Shown here one piece after another: positions 1-7,850 of a DNA stretch of 64,000 bases. Source of the stretch: Micrococcus lacusdianchii (lineage in GTDB: Bacteria > Actinomycetota > Actinomycetes > Actinomycetales > Micrococcaceae). Where the stretch lies: assembly GCF_023155805.1 (NCBI RefSeq), contig NZ_JAKNUW010000002.1:1-64000 (forward strand), in the 5' to 3' direction. Numbering within the stretch: the first letter of the stretch is position 1; the number at the start of each line of letters is the position of its first letter. The notes beneath the pieces are model-generated. The model saw nothing but the letters and a program-made list of their open reading frames with translations. It was not told the DNA's origin and did not search any database. Position numbers and translations under genes: made by a program.

Positions 1-55
1 AGCGCCGATGGTACTGCAGCCGGGAGGTTGTGGGAGAGTAGGTCGCCGCCGGACA
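1..55 (+). rRNA. rrf: 5S ribosomal RNA, 3' end (partial)
   Basis: The first 55 bases match the 3' half of an actinobacterial 5S rRNA: the GAUGGUACUGC segment, the GGGAGAGUAGGUCGCCGCC arm, and the mature end near GGACA. The 5' part lies before the window. A strong hairpin follows at 74-100, so this is probably the end of an rRNA operon. Confidence 0.9.
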
Positions 56-73
56 TTCTTTGATATGGGTTGA

Positions 74-100
74 GGCCCCACACCGTTCTGGTGTGGGGCC
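74..100 (+). terminator. rRNA operon terminator
   Basis: A perfect 11-bp inverted repeat (74-84 with 90-100) around a 5-base loop, 18 bases after the 5S end. No long T-run follows, which is common in this GC range. Confidence 0.8.
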
Positions 101-159
101 TCCCCGCGTTTCCAGGGTGTTCTCTGCGGCCATCGGGGGCCTGGCGGTCTTCGCGCTCC

Positions 160-627
160 TCACCGTCGCCCGGGCTGACCGCCGTCAATCTCGCGTCGCG
201 CGTCCTGTCGGCTCGTGAGAACCCGGAGGAGCCGTCGTCGGTGGCGGTCGATCCGATCCGCCCAGCGCGTCACGTCTCCGTGGAATGTGCCGGCATGAGC
301 CGGCTTGTCGGCGTCGGGGAGGAGGAGGAAGTCCTCCAATCCGGGGATGACCCGCAGCGTGAGCGTCTCGGACAGCTGCACGGCGTCGGCCGCACGGACG
401 GCGGCGCTGCGGTCCCACGACGGAAGGAGTCCTTCGGTGTACTCGAGGACCGCCCAGAGGAGGTCGAACGTGTCCGGGCGGATGCGGGAGCGCTCGGCCG
501 TCAGCAGCCCGCGGAGGGAGGCGAGACGCTCGTCCAGAGCGGTCATCGGCACTGGGGTGCTCACGGCCGCGCCGGCTGCCTCACCGGACGACGAAGCGGA
601 CGGGCGGCGCCGCCATCGGATCAGCAT
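160..627 (-). CDS. hypothetical protein
   Basis: I do not recognise this 155-residue protein. The start chosen is the ATG at 627 because AAGGAGA lies just upstream (634-640); an in-frame ATG at 663 would add 12 arginine-rich residues and has no ribosome site. The N-terminus is basic and low-complexity. Residues from about 28 onward look helical and amphipathic, with a hydrophobic stretch (DLLWAVLEYTEGLL) and a conserved-looking VIPGLEDFLLLPD segment; the C-terminus is rich in Arg/His/Asp. No signal peptide or membrane span is seen. It stands alone between the 5S terminator and tRNA-Pro, with a 21-bp palindrome (651-671) directly upstream. Confidence 0.55.
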   Translation of the reverse strand: MLIRWRRRPSASSSGEAAGAAVSTPVPMTALDERLASLRGLLTAERSRIRPDTFDLLWAVLEYTEGLLPSWDRSAAVRAADAVQLSETLTLRVIPGLEDFLLLPDADKPAHAGTFHGDVTRWADRIDRHRRRLLRVLTSRQDARREIDGGQPGRR

Positions 628-650
628 GCGTCTTCTCCTTCGACATCGAT

Positions 651-671
651 CGACCACCATCATGGTGGTCG
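651..671. promoter_or_regulatory. 21-bp palindrome upstream of the 160-627 gene
   Basis: CGACCACCAT, one central C, then ATGGTGGTCG: a perfect 10-bp inverted repeat about 24 bases upstream of the ATG at 627. Its place and symmetry suit a dimeric repressor site; the regulator is unknown. Confidence 0.45.
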
Positions 672-765
672 CACCGCGCCCTCTGGGTCACGCACTGGTG
701 GAGTGGCGCGAAGGGGAGGGGGCTGGTACAGTCATTCCCTGTCGGTCCGCCGCCGTGCGGCCTGA

Positions 766-842
766 CGGGGTGTGGCGCAGCTTGGTAGCGCGCGTCGTTC
801 GGGACGACGAGGCCGCAGGTTCAAATCCTGTCACCCCGACCA
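766..842 (+). tRNA. tRNA-Pro (anticodon CGG)
   Basis: It folds as a full cloverleaf: acceptor CGGGGTG/CACCCCG, D arm with GCGC stem, anticodon stem CGTCG/CGACG around loop TTCGGGA (anticodon CGG), and a T arm with TTCAAAT loop. The 3' CCA is encoded. A plausible -10 (TACAGT, 727-732) lies 33 bases upstream. A terminator hairpin follows at 848-879. Confidence 0.95.
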
Positions 843-847
843 CAGCA

Positions 848-879
848 CGAAGCCCCCGCTCCACCGAGCGGGGGCTTCG
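848..879 (+). terminator. terminator after tRNA-Pro
   Basis: Inverted repeat with a 13-bp stem (849-861 with 866-878) and loop CACC, five bases after the encoded CCA. It also lies downstream of the convergent GNAT gene, so it may work in both directions. Confidence 0.8.
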
Positions 880-923
880 CCATGTCCGGAGTCTCCGGTC
901 CCGGAGTCCTTGGGGTGCGCCGG

Positions 924-1283
924 TCAGGCGGCGTCGACGGCCTGCAGGTGCTCGGGCGTCGGCTCGTCCACCTGGTCGGCGGACACGTCGTCGTGACCCT
1001 CGATCCACTTCTTCACGTAGGGGCACACCGGCACGATCCGGTACCCGTCGGCGGTGCTGCGGGTGAGTGCCTCCCGGACGAGCGTCGAGGCCAGGCCGTG
1101 GCCCTCGTACTGGTCGTCCACCTCGGTGTGGGGGAAGATGCGCTGACGGGTGCCGTCGGCGGCCTCGTGATCGGTGTAGAGGGTGAAGCCGGCGGGATCG
1201 TCGGAACCGTCCACGTAGACGGCGAAGCGGTCGCCGAGGTCCCGGATCTGCGGGTCCTCGAGGGTGGGGGTCGAGTCCGGCAT
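924..1283 (-). CDS. GNAT-family N-acetyltransferase, short COG2388 (YjdJ-like) type
   Basis: A 119-residue protein with the compact acetyl-CoA-binding fold of small GNATs. It has a central ADGTRQRIFPHTEV strand, the acetyl-CoA loop DQYEGHGLASTLVREAL (Q/R-x-x-G-x-G/A type), and a C-terminal VPVCPYVKKWIEGH motif typical of this subfamily, where the Cys/Tyr region takes part in catalysis. The substrate cannot be told; members of the group acetylate small amines or remain uncharacterised. The ATG at 1283 is preceded by a good GGAGGA site; the open frame continues further upstream without family similarity. It is followed by tRNA-Pro on the opposite strand and preceded by pirin on the same strand, 70 bases away. 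Confidence 0.8.
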   Translation of the reverse strand: MPDSTPTLEDPQIRDLGDRFAVYVDGSDDPAGFTLYTDHEAADGTRQRIFPHTEVDDQYEGHGLASTLVREALTRSTADGYRIVPVCPYVKKWIEGHDDVSADQVDEPTPEHLQAVDAA

Positions 1284-1353
1284 GGGAGTCCTCCTTGGTT
1301 CGGCGTGGGAGAGTTCGGACGCGTGAGCCCGTCCGGGTCGACAGGGTCGGCGG

Positions 1354-2553
1354 TCAGCCGCGGGGCCGCATCGGGACCTTCGACAGCGGGGGTGCGGGGA
1401 TCGGGTCCTTCGGATCGTGCGGGAGGGCGCCGTACTGGGGAAAGGGGCGGCCGTCGTCGTAGGCGGTGTCCACGAGGGCGTCCAGGACCTCGCCGCCGAC
1501 CTCGTGGCCCAGCGGCTCACCTGCCGAGCCCTGGAAGCCGCCGGCCTCCACGTGCGCCAGTGGAGAGTCCTCCCCGGGGGCGTCGAAGCCCATCTCCTGC
1601 ATGTAGGCGGCCCGCCAGGTCTCGATCTCCTCCTGGGAGCGGCCCACGAAGTTCCACCACGCGATGATCTGCTCGCCGAGGGGCTCGCCGCCGATCAGCA
1701 GGGCGACCACGGGCTCGTCGCCGGCGCGGACCACCAGCTCCTCGGTGCCGGTGCCCACGTACGCCAGGTGCGAGAACGGGACGTCCACGCCCTGCAGGCT
1801 CACGGCGCCCTGGACGGCGAGCAGGCCGTGCTCGTGCCCGGTCGGGACCGTGGTGCGCAGCTCGGCCCCCGGATCCAGGCGCAGCTCCACACCGGTGAGC
1901 GGCAGGGCGGTGGGCACGGGCGAGGAGCGACCGAGCAGCTCGCCCAGGAAGACCTTGGCCGACCAGCCCTCGCCGGTCACCGGCTCCGGCCGGTGCGAGT
2001 GAAGGTCCGGCTCGGAGAAGCGGCGCTCGTCGGGCAAGGCATACCAGAGCTGAGCGCCGTGCAGGACGGTGGTGTCGTCCGTGGAGTACTCCGTGTGAGT
2101 GATCCCGACGCCGGCGTTCATGAGGTTCACCTCGCCCGGGCGGACCAGCGCCCAGTGGCCGGCCGAGTCCACGTGGTCCACACGGCCCTCGAACAGCCAG
2201 GACACCGTGGCCAGGCCCGTGTGCGGGTGCCGGGCCACGTCCATGCCGCCGGCGACGGCGACGTCGTGGGGGCCGAAGTGGTCCAGGAAGCACCACGCGC
2301 CGATCAGGCTGCGGGCGCGCTGCGGCAGCGTCCGCTTGACGGGCATGGCGCGGGGCCCGCCCAGGGGCACCTCTCGGGGCTCGAGGATCTCGACGGCGCA
2401 GCCGTCCCCGTCCTCGACGCGCGCGCCGGAGCTCAGTCCCTCCGTGAAGCGGGCCTCGGGGAGGTCCTCCCGCAGCCCGCCCGCCTCGGACGGCGCGGGC
2501 CCCTCCCCGCTGCGGCAGTGCTCGATCTGCGGGTCCTGTTCCGGATTGGACAC
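1354..2553 (-). CDS. pirin family protein
   Basis: A 399-residue bicupin of the pirin family; members act as metal-dependent quercetinase-like dioxygenases or redox-sensing transcription cofactors, and this sequence does not say which. The N-terminal cupin carries metal-ligand motifs RHPHTGLATVSWLFEG and NAGVGITHTEYS (two His, then His-x-Glu), all intact. The C-terminal pirin domain contains LLIGGEPLGEQIIAWWNFV. The first about 60 residues are variable. The GTG at 2553 is chosen because a GGGGG run sits just upstream and the open frame beyond it is low-complexity. It starts 12 bases after the decayed AhpD-like gene (2565-2947), which was probably its operon partner; both would fit oxidative-stress defence. 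Confidence 0.85.
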   Translation of the reverse strand: MSNPEQDPQIEHCRSGEGPAPSEAGGLREDLPEARFTEGLSSGARVEDGDGCAVEILEPREVPLGGPRAMPVKRTLPQRARSLIGAWCFLDHFGPHDVAVAGGMDVARHPHTGLATVSWLFEGRVDHVDSAGHWALVRPGEVNLMNAGVGITHTEYSTDDTTVLHGAQLWYALPDERRFSEPDLHSHRPEPVTGEGWSAKVFLGELLGRSSPVPTALPLTGVELRLDPGAELRTTVPTGHEHGLLAVQGAVSLQGVDVPFSHLAYVGTGTEELVVRAGDEPVVALLIGGEPLGEQIIAWWNFVGRSQEEIETWRAAYMQEMGFDAPGEDSPLAHVEAGGFQGSAGEPLGHEVGGEVLDALVDTAYDDGRPFPQYGALPHDPKDPIPAPPLSKVPMRPRG

Positions 2554-2564
2554 GGCGACCCCCT

Positions 2565-2947
2565 TCAGGCGCCCCGACGGCGGACCGGGCGGGGGGACAG
2601 GATGGAGATGCGGTTGGTGGCGTTCATGACGATCGCGAGCCACTGCACGCGGCGTACTGCGCGTCCGTGAGGACGTGGTGCGTCGAGGCCTGCACGCAGT
2701 GCAGCTGCTCCTGCTCCGGCAGCTCCGTCACGGCCTCGGCCAGCTCGAGGGCGGCGCGCTCGGGCTCGGAGTGGACGTCCGGGGACTCGCGCCAGGCCGC
2801 CAGCAGGCCGAGGCGCTGGGGGTCCAGGCCGGCCTCCTCGGCGGCGGTGCGGGCGGCCGTGGCCGGCGCGCCGACGGCCCGCCATGCATCCGGGACGGCC
2901 TTGTCCAGGTAGAACGCCAGCGGGTCCTGGCGGTCGGGAGTGGTCAT
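2565..2947 (-). pseudogene. AhpD/carboxymuconolactone decarboxylase-like, internally deleted and frameshifted
   Basis: The ATG at 2947 opens a frame with the family's N-terminus (DPLAFYLDKAVPDAWRAVGA) and middle (GLDPQRLGLLAAWRESPDVHSEPERAALELAEAVTEL split over the usual helices). The expected Cys-x-x-Cys...His redox centre between them is missing: ATAARTAAEEAG follows immediately. Near 2640-2655 the frame shifts, because the family's C-terminal helix (LAIVMNATNRISI) appears in another frame and runs to the stop at 2565. An internal deletion plus a frameshift means no active peroxidase can be made. Alternatives are a sequencing error for the frameshift, but that would not restore the missing CxxC segment. 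Confidence 0.65.
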
Positions 2948-3136
2948 GGGCCAAGGGTGACGAGTGAGCAGGACGATGGCAACCTCTCGCTCGTCCCCGC
3001 TCATGCACCGCCCGCTGACGCCGTACGCTCTCGGGTGGGGACGTCGCCGGCGAGGCGCTGTCACGGCCGGCCGTCACCGAGTCGAGGTCGCAAGGCGTGC
3101 CGCCTCAGCGAGAACGGGTCCGCCGCGCGTGTCGCG

Positions 3137-3865
3137 TCAGCGGGAGTGGAGGGCGCGGGCGAGGTCGGCTCCCGCCGTCTCCTGGCCGAACACCGGGCCC
3201 CCCGGCTCGAGCGCCGCGGCCGGGTCCAGCGGGGCGTACTCCACCGGCTCGAAGCCCATGGCCGCCACGAGCGCGGCGACGGCGTCGCGTCCCGGCCCCG
3301 GCTCGTCCGCCCCGACCCCGAGCGCTCGCCGGGGCTCCTCGGTGCGGCCGGCGCCGTCCAGCTCGTGGTGGGAGATCTCCGAGAACGCCCGCACGACGGG
3401 CGCCGTCAGCCCCGCCTGCGCCCATCGCGCGGCGATCCGCACGGTCCCCGGGGTCGGATCGCCGGGGCCGTGCGCGGCGAGCCAGCCCGGCACCGGCTCG
3501 TCGCCCCACGTGTTGGTCATGTCCACCACGGCGAGGGTGCGCGGGCCCGCCAGCAGGGACGGGTCCACCTCGTCCAGGTCCTCGCGCGGCACCGCCACCA
3601 CCGTCAGCTCGGTGCCCGCCGCCAGCTCCTCGACCGGCACGGCCTCCGCCTCGGGCGCGTGGATCACCAGGTGCCGCCGCACCGCCGCCGGAGGGCGCGT
3701 CGCCGCCATGACGACGCGCGGCGCCGCGGTCCCCGGGCGCAGGCGCGGGATCCGGGCGATCGCCCGCGCCAGCGCCGTCCCGGCGCGGCCCGCGCCGAGG
3801 ATCCCCACCGCCTCCGGGAGGCAGTGGGCGGCGGCGGGGACGGCGTCGTCGTGCAGGGAGGGCAT
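3137..3865 (-). CDS. NAD(P)-binding Rossmann oxidoreductase, F420-reductase-like (COG2085)
   Basis: A 242-residue protein starting at the ATG at 3865. The N-terminal dinucleotide-binding loop GILGAGRAGTALARAIAR (about residues 21-38) is a clean GxGxxG. It is followed by ELTVVAVPREDLDEV and VVDMTNTW, the pattern of NADPH-dependent F420 reductase and related dinucleotide-binding proteins, and by a C-terminal helical part (VVRAFSEISHHELDG) where these enzymes bind the second substrate. Whether the partner is F420 or another small molecule cannot be decided. It is divergent from the secreted nuclease-like gene and faces a decayed AhpD gene downstream. Confidence 0.7.
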   Translation of the reverse strand: MPSLHDDAVPAAAHCLPEAVGILGAGRAGTALARAIARIPRLRPGTAAPRVVMAATRPPAAVRRHLVIHAPEAEAVPVEELAAGTELTVVAVPREDLDEVDPSLLAGPRTLAVVDMTNTWGDEPVPGWLAAHGPGDPTPGTVRIAARWAQAGLTAPVVRAFSEISHHELDGAGRTEEPRRALGVGADEPGPGRDAVAALVAAMGFEPVEYAPLDPAAALEPGGPVFGQETAGADLARALHSR

Positions 3866-3969
3866 GTCCCCATCCCACCACGGGAGTTCACCGGCTCGTC
3901 ACCGTCGGCTCGTCCGCGCCTGCCACCCTGGGGCCGTCCGTCCCCGCCCGTGCCATCCCAGGAGTCCCC

Positions 3970-5220
3970 ATGCGCCTTCGTCGTCTGTCCGCCGCCGTGG
4001 CCGTGACCGCGCTCGCCGTCACCGGCGCCGCGTCCGCCCAGGCCGCCCGCCCCGCCCCTGCCCCGGAGCAGGGTCCCGCCGCCGCGTCCGTGCGGGAGGC
4101 CCACGAGGTCCGCGTGGCCACCTACAACGCCTCGCTCAACCGCGCCACCGAGGGTGAGCTCGTCCGTGACCTCTCCACCCCGGACGACGAGCAGGCCCAG
4201 GCCATCGCCCAGGTCGTGCAGACCACCCGCCCGGAGATCCTGCTGGTCAACGAGTTCGACTTCGACGCCGCCGGCGAGGGCGCACGCCTGTTCCAGGAGA
4301 ACTACCTGTCCGTGGGCCAGGGCGGTCAGGACCCGATCCACTACCCGTACCGCTACACCGCCCCCGTGAACACCGGGGTGCCCTCCGGCCTGGACCTGGA
4401 CCAGAGCGGCACCGTGGGCGGCCCGAACGACGCGTGGGGCTTCGGCCTCTTCCCGGGCCAGTACGGCATGGTGATCTACTCGCAGCACCCGATCCTGGAG
4501 GATCAGATCCGCACGTTCCAGGACTTCCGCTGGGCGGACATGCCGGGCAACGTCATGCCCGAGGACTACTACACCCCTGAGCAGGAGGAGCGGCTGCGCC
4601 TGTCCTCCAAGTCGCACTGGGACGTGCCGGTCGAGGTGAACGGGAAGACCGTTCACCTCCTGGCCGCGCATCCCACCCCGCCCTCCTTCGACGGCCCGGA
4701 GAAGCGCAACCAGCGCCGCAACCACGACGAGATCCGCCTGTGGGCCGACTACATCACCGGTGGCCGCGCCGCTCGGTACATCTATGACGACGCCGGCGTG
4801 CACGGCGGCCTGGGCCGCGGCGAGCGCTTCGTGGTCCTCGGCGACTACAACGCGGACCCGGTGGACGGCGACTCGTGGGACGGCGCCGTCGACCTGCTGC
4901 TGGAGCACTCCCGCATCCGCGACCCGAAGCCGACCTCGTCCGGAGCGGCCGAGGCGGCCGCGCTGCAGGGTGGGGCCAACCTCCAGCACGAGGGCGACCC
5001 CCGCTACGACACCGCCGACTTCAACGACCGCCCCGCCCCCGGCAACCTCCGTGTGGACCTGGCCCTGCCCTCGAAGAACCTGCCGCTGCTGGGCGCCGGC
5101 GTGTTCTGGCCGGCCCAGGGCGAGCCGGGCTCCGAGCTCACCGGCTCCTACCCGTTCCCCACCTCGGACCACCGCCTCGTGTGGGTGGACGTGAAGGTCG
5201 CCGGGAACCCCCGCCGCTGA
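3970..5220 (+). CDS. secreted endonuclease/exonuclease/phosphatase-fold protein
   Basis: 416 residues. A signal peptide (MRLRRLSAAVAVTALAVTGAASAQA, split by a cleavage site after about residue 24) marks export. The EEP (DNase I-like) fold is recognised by VATYNASLN (metal-binding Asn), ILLVNEFDFD (metal Glu), the HLLAAHPTPP strand (catalytic His region), VVLGDYNADP (Asp/Asn pair) and the final SDHRLVWVDV (catalytic Asp-His). All key residues are present. Substrates could be nucleic acid or a phosphodiester/phosphoester such as a lipid head group; secretion suggests nutrient scavenging. The start is set by the signal peptide. A bidirectional terminator follows at 5234-5279. Confidence 0.85.
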   Translation: MRLRRLSAAVAVTALAVTGAASAQAARPAPAPEQGPAAASVREAHEVRVATYNASLNRATEGELVRDLSTPDDEQAQAIAQVVQTTRPEILLVNEFDFDAAGEGARLFQENYLSVGQGGQDPIHYPYRYTAPVNTGVPSGLDLDQSGTVGGPNDAWGFGLFPGQYGMVIYSQHPILEDQIRTFQDFRWADMPGNVMPEDYYTPEQEERLRLSSKSHWDVPVEVNGKTVHLLAAHPTPPSFDGPEKRNQRRNHDEIRLWADYITGGRAARYIYDDAGVHGGLGRGERFVVLGDYNADPVDGDSWDGAVDLLLEHSRIRDPKPTSSGAAEAAALQGGANLQHEGDPRYDTADFNDRPAPGNLRVDLALPSKNLPLLGAGVFWPAQGEPGSELTGSYPFPTSDHRLVWVDVKVAGNPRR

Positions 5221-5233
5221 GCAGCCCCGGGCA

Positions 5234-5279
5234 CGCCGCGGCCCCGTCCCCCGGTGAGCCGGGAGACGGGGCCGCGGCG
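5234..5279. terminator. bidirectional terminator
   Basis: Fifteen-base arms (5234-5248 and 5265-5279) pair perfectly, with an inner CCGG/CCGG extension, between two convergent genes. Confidence 0.8.
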
Positions 5280-5299
5280 CGTCGTCGTCGTGACGGGGA

Positions 5300-6202
5300 T
5301 CAGGCGAGCTCGTTGCGCTGACGGCCCAGGCCGGTGATCTCCACCTCCACCACGTCCCCGGCGGTGAGCCAGGGGCGGCGGCCGTCCGCGCCCCTGCGGG
5401 CCACCGCCACGCCGGCCGGGGTGCCGGTGAGGATCAGGTCGCCCGGGTTGAGGGTGACCATCTGCGAGGCGTAGGCCACGAGCTCCTCGGGGGAGAAGAC
5501 CACGTCCTTGAGCTTGGCGCTCTGCCGCTGCTCCCCGTTGACGCGGGTGGTGATGCGGGCGTCCTTGGGCAGCTCGTCCGGGGTGACCAGCCACGGGCCC
5601 ACCGGTGTGGAGGCCTCCCACACCTTCCCCTGCAGCCACTCCGAGGTGCGGCCCTGGAAGCCGCGCATCGAGACGTCGTTGGCCACCGCGTACCCCGCGA
5701 TGTGCTCGTGCGCGTCCTCCACCGGGATCCGCCGGCCGGGCTCGCCGATCACGATGCACAGCTCGCCCTCGTAGTCCACGCGGTGGTCCTCCTCCGGGAC
5801 CTCGATGGGGTCGAGGGCGCCGGTGAGGGACTGGGCGAACTTCGCGAACAGCGTGGGGTGCTCCGGCTTCTCCTGGCCGGTCTCCCTGATGTGGTCCCGG
5901 TAGTTCAGGCCGACCGCCATCACCTTGGTGGGGAAGGGGACGAGCGTGTCGTACACCAGACGCGAGGCGTCCAGGAGCAGGTCGTGGTCCTCCTGCGCCC
6001 CGCGCAGCGCGGTCTCCACCATCTCGCGCTGCTCGGCGGGCTCGGCCGTGAGCAGCTCGCCCACGTCCCGGCAGTCCGGGATGGCGACGACGCGCACCGC
6101 CACCTCGGGGTCCTCGGGGTGGACGGAGGTGATGACGGCGGCGAACGTGGCGCCGGGCGTGTCCGGGTCGGAGTCGGGCTGGCGGAACGTGGCGAGCTTC
6201 AT
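5300..6202 (-). CDS. fumarylacetoacetate hydrolase-family protein
   Basis: 300 residues from the ATG at 6202. It has an N-terminal FAH-specific region (residues 1-90) then the catalytic domain: KVMAVGLNYRDHI, VDYEGELCIVIGEPGRRI (the E-x-E metal pair), AVANDVSMRGFQ (third ligand Asp), KVWEASTPVGPWLV and ILTGTPAGVAVAR. These are the Mg-binding E-E-D residues and the oxyanion loop of 2-keto-acid hydrolases, decarboxylases and oxaloacetate decarboxylases. The exact reaction is not fixed by sequence; C-C bond hydrolysis of a beta-diketo acid or decarboxylation are the usual ones. It is divergent from the aldo/keto reductase with 57 bases between start codons. Confidence 0.85.
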   Translation of the reverse strand: MKLATFRQPDSDPDTPGATFAAVITSVHPEDPEVAVRVVAIPDCRDVGELLTAEPAEQREMVETALRGAQEDHDLLLDASRLVYDTLVPFPTKVMAVGLNYRDHIRETGQEKPEHPTLFAKFAQSLTGALDPIEVPEEDHRVDYEGELCIVIGEPGRRIPVEDAHEHIAGYAVANDVSMRGFQGRTSEWLQGKVWEASTPVGPWLVTPDELPKDARITTRVNGEQRQSAKLKDVVFSPEELVAYASQMVTLNPGDLILTGTPAGVAVARRGADGRRPWLTAGDVVEVEITGLGRQRNELA

Positions 6203-6259
6203 GGGGCCATCCCATCACAGCGCGGCCCCACCGGGGACGGCCCGTGAGACGCTGGGGAC

Positions 6260-7270
6260 ATGACCGCCGTGCACGAGACCCCCGCCCCGCCGCGCACCGG
6301 ATCCCCGCTGATCCTCGGGACCATGGGATGGGGTGCCGACCGTGATCGGGCCCGCGGCGCCCTGCGTGCCGGGCTCGACGCCGGAATCACGGTGCTGGAC
6401 ACCGCGGACATCTACGGCGCCGGCGTCTCGGAGGAGACCGTGGGCGCGCTCGTGGCCGAGCTGCCCGCCGCGGCGCGGGAGGCGCTGCGCGTGCAGACCA
6501 AGACGGGCATCGTCCTCCACGAGCCCGGCCCCGACGGGCGGCCACGCGTCCGGTACGACAACTCGCCGGCGTACGTGCGTGCCGGCCTCGAGGCCTCCCT
6601 CGCGCGCCTCGGGACGGAGTCCGTGGACACGCTGCTCGTCCACCGCCCCGACGTCCTGACCCCCGTGGCGGACACCGTGCGCGCGTTCCTCGACGCCCGC
6701 GAGGCCGGCCTGGTGCGCCGGCTCGGGGTGTCCAACATGGGCACGGCACGGGTGCTCGAGTACCAGCGCGCCCTGGCCGGCCTCGCCGCGGACCGCACCG
6801 GCCTGGCATGCGTGCAGATGGAGCTGGGCCTGCACCACCGCACCCTCGTGGAGGCCGTGGTCCTGGCCAACCACGACGCCGCCCCCGCCACCGCGGGAGC
6901 CGCCGACCTGGGCGCCGTGTGCGCCGCGGAGGGGATCGAGCTGCAGGCGTGGGGGCCGCTCGCCCAGGGCCGGTACACGCGCGGCTCGGACGGCTCCGTG
7001 CCCCGGGACCGGGCCGAGCAGGCCGCGCTCGCGGCCGCGGGCGGTCCCGCCGCCGTCGTCGCGGAGGTGGCCCTCGAACTGGAGGTGAGCCGCGAGGCCG
7101 TGGTGCTCGCGTGGCTGCTGCGCCTGCCGTGGGGCGTGCGTCCCGTGGTCGGTTCGCAGGACCCGGCGCGGCTGGCGGCGTGCGCGGGCGCCGAGGACGC
7201 GGCCGCCCGGATGGACGGCGCCCAGTGGCACCGCTTGTGGACCGCCGCGCGCGGTGAGACGCTTCCCTGA
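6260..7270 (+). CDS. aldo/keto reductase
   Basis: 336 residues. The (beta/alpha)8 AKR signature is clear: LILGTMGWG at the first strand, GITVLDTADIYGAGVSEETVG (catalytic Asp and Tyr), VQTKTGIVL (Lys) and VDTLLVHRPDV (His) complete the tetrad; RRLGVSNMG and RPVVGSQDPARL form the NADPH-binding end. It reduces an unknown carbonyl with NADPH and should be cytosolic. GACGCT followed by six bases and the ATG suggests a leaderless message. A small membrane protein gene follows 50 bases downstream, so the two may be co-transcribed. Confidence 0.85.
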   Translation: MTAVHETPAPPRTGSPLILGTMGWGADRDRARGALRAGLDAGITVLDTADIYGAGVSEETVGALVAELPAAAREALRVQTKTGIVLHEPGPDGRPRVRYDNSPAYVRAGLEASLARLGTESVDTLLVHRPDVLTPVADTVRAFLDAREAGLVRRLGVSNMGTARVLEYQRALAGLAADRTGLACVQMELGLHHRTLVEAVVLANHDAAPATAGAADLGAVCAAEGIELQAWGPLAQGRYTRGSDGSVPRDRAEQAALAAAGGPAAVVAEVALELEVSREAVVLAWLLRLPWGVRPVVGSQDPARLAACAGAEDAAARMDGAQWHRLWTAARGETLP

Positions 7271-7320
7271 CATCCGCACCGTGACGCCCGTCACGGGCCG
7301 GCCTGGGGGAGGACGTGGGC

Positions 7321-7782
7321 ATGCCGTACATCCCGGTGGACCTGACGACGCCGTGGCTCGCCTACTGGGGCGCGCTCGTGCTCGTGGTGGTCGGGGGGAC
7401 GCTCCTGGCCCTCGGGATCGGGCGCGGCCGCCGGCACCGCGCCGAGGCCGCCCGCGCCGGCCGCCACGCGGAGGTGCGCGTCCTCGAGGACGCCCGCCTG
7501 CAGCGGCGCCTGGGGGCCGCGGTCCTCGTGGCGGGGCTGGTCGCCGTCGGCGTGGGGGCCTGGCGGCACGTGGAGGGCCTGCACGCGTTCGAGGCCAACG
7601 TGCGCACCAAGTACGGGGTGGACCACGTGGAGCGCGTCCGCCAGTCCGGCAGCGGCCTGACCGCGGACCTCGTGCACCCCGACGGCACGGTGGAGCGGGA
7701 CGTGTACCTGGCTCTCGACCCCACGGGGGAGCCCTTCCACGGGGAGGACCTCGCCCTCGGGACGCCGGGTCCGCGCGGCTGA
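7321..7782 (+). CDS. small membrane protein of unknown function
   Basis: 153 residues with two predicted transmembrane helices: residues about 14-32 (WGALVLVVVGGTLLALGIG) and 62-80 (LGAAVLVAGLVAVGVGAW). A basic cytoplasmic loop lies between them (RGRRHRAEAARAGRHAE). The remaining ~70 residues look like a compact extracytoplasmic domain with beta character (KYGVDHVERVRQSGS, LVHPDGTVERDVYLAL). No family is recognised. The ATG at 7321 is preferred over the in-frame GTG at 7315 because GGAGGAC is correctly spaced only for the ATG. Confidence 0.65.
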   Translation: MPYIPVDLTTPWLAYWGALVLVVVGGTLLALGIGRGRRHRAEAARAGRHAEVRVLEDARLQRRLGAAVLVAGLVAVGVGAWRHVEGLHAFEANVRTKYGVDHVERVRQSGSGLTADLVHPDGTVERDVYLALDPTGEPFHGEDLALGTPGPRG

Positions 7783-7838
7783 CCGACGGCGGTCGGAGTC
7801 CCGCCCACCGGGCCTGCTGCCGCGTCCGGGCCCTCTGT

Positions 7839-7844
7839 TAGGTT
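7839..7844 (+). promoter_or_regulatory. -10 element of treY, leaderless
   Basis: TAGGTT fits TANNNT and lies six bases before the treY ATG; no Shine-Dalgarno sequence is present, so the start codon is probably +1. Confidence 0.6.
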
Positions 7845-7850
7845 CGCGTC

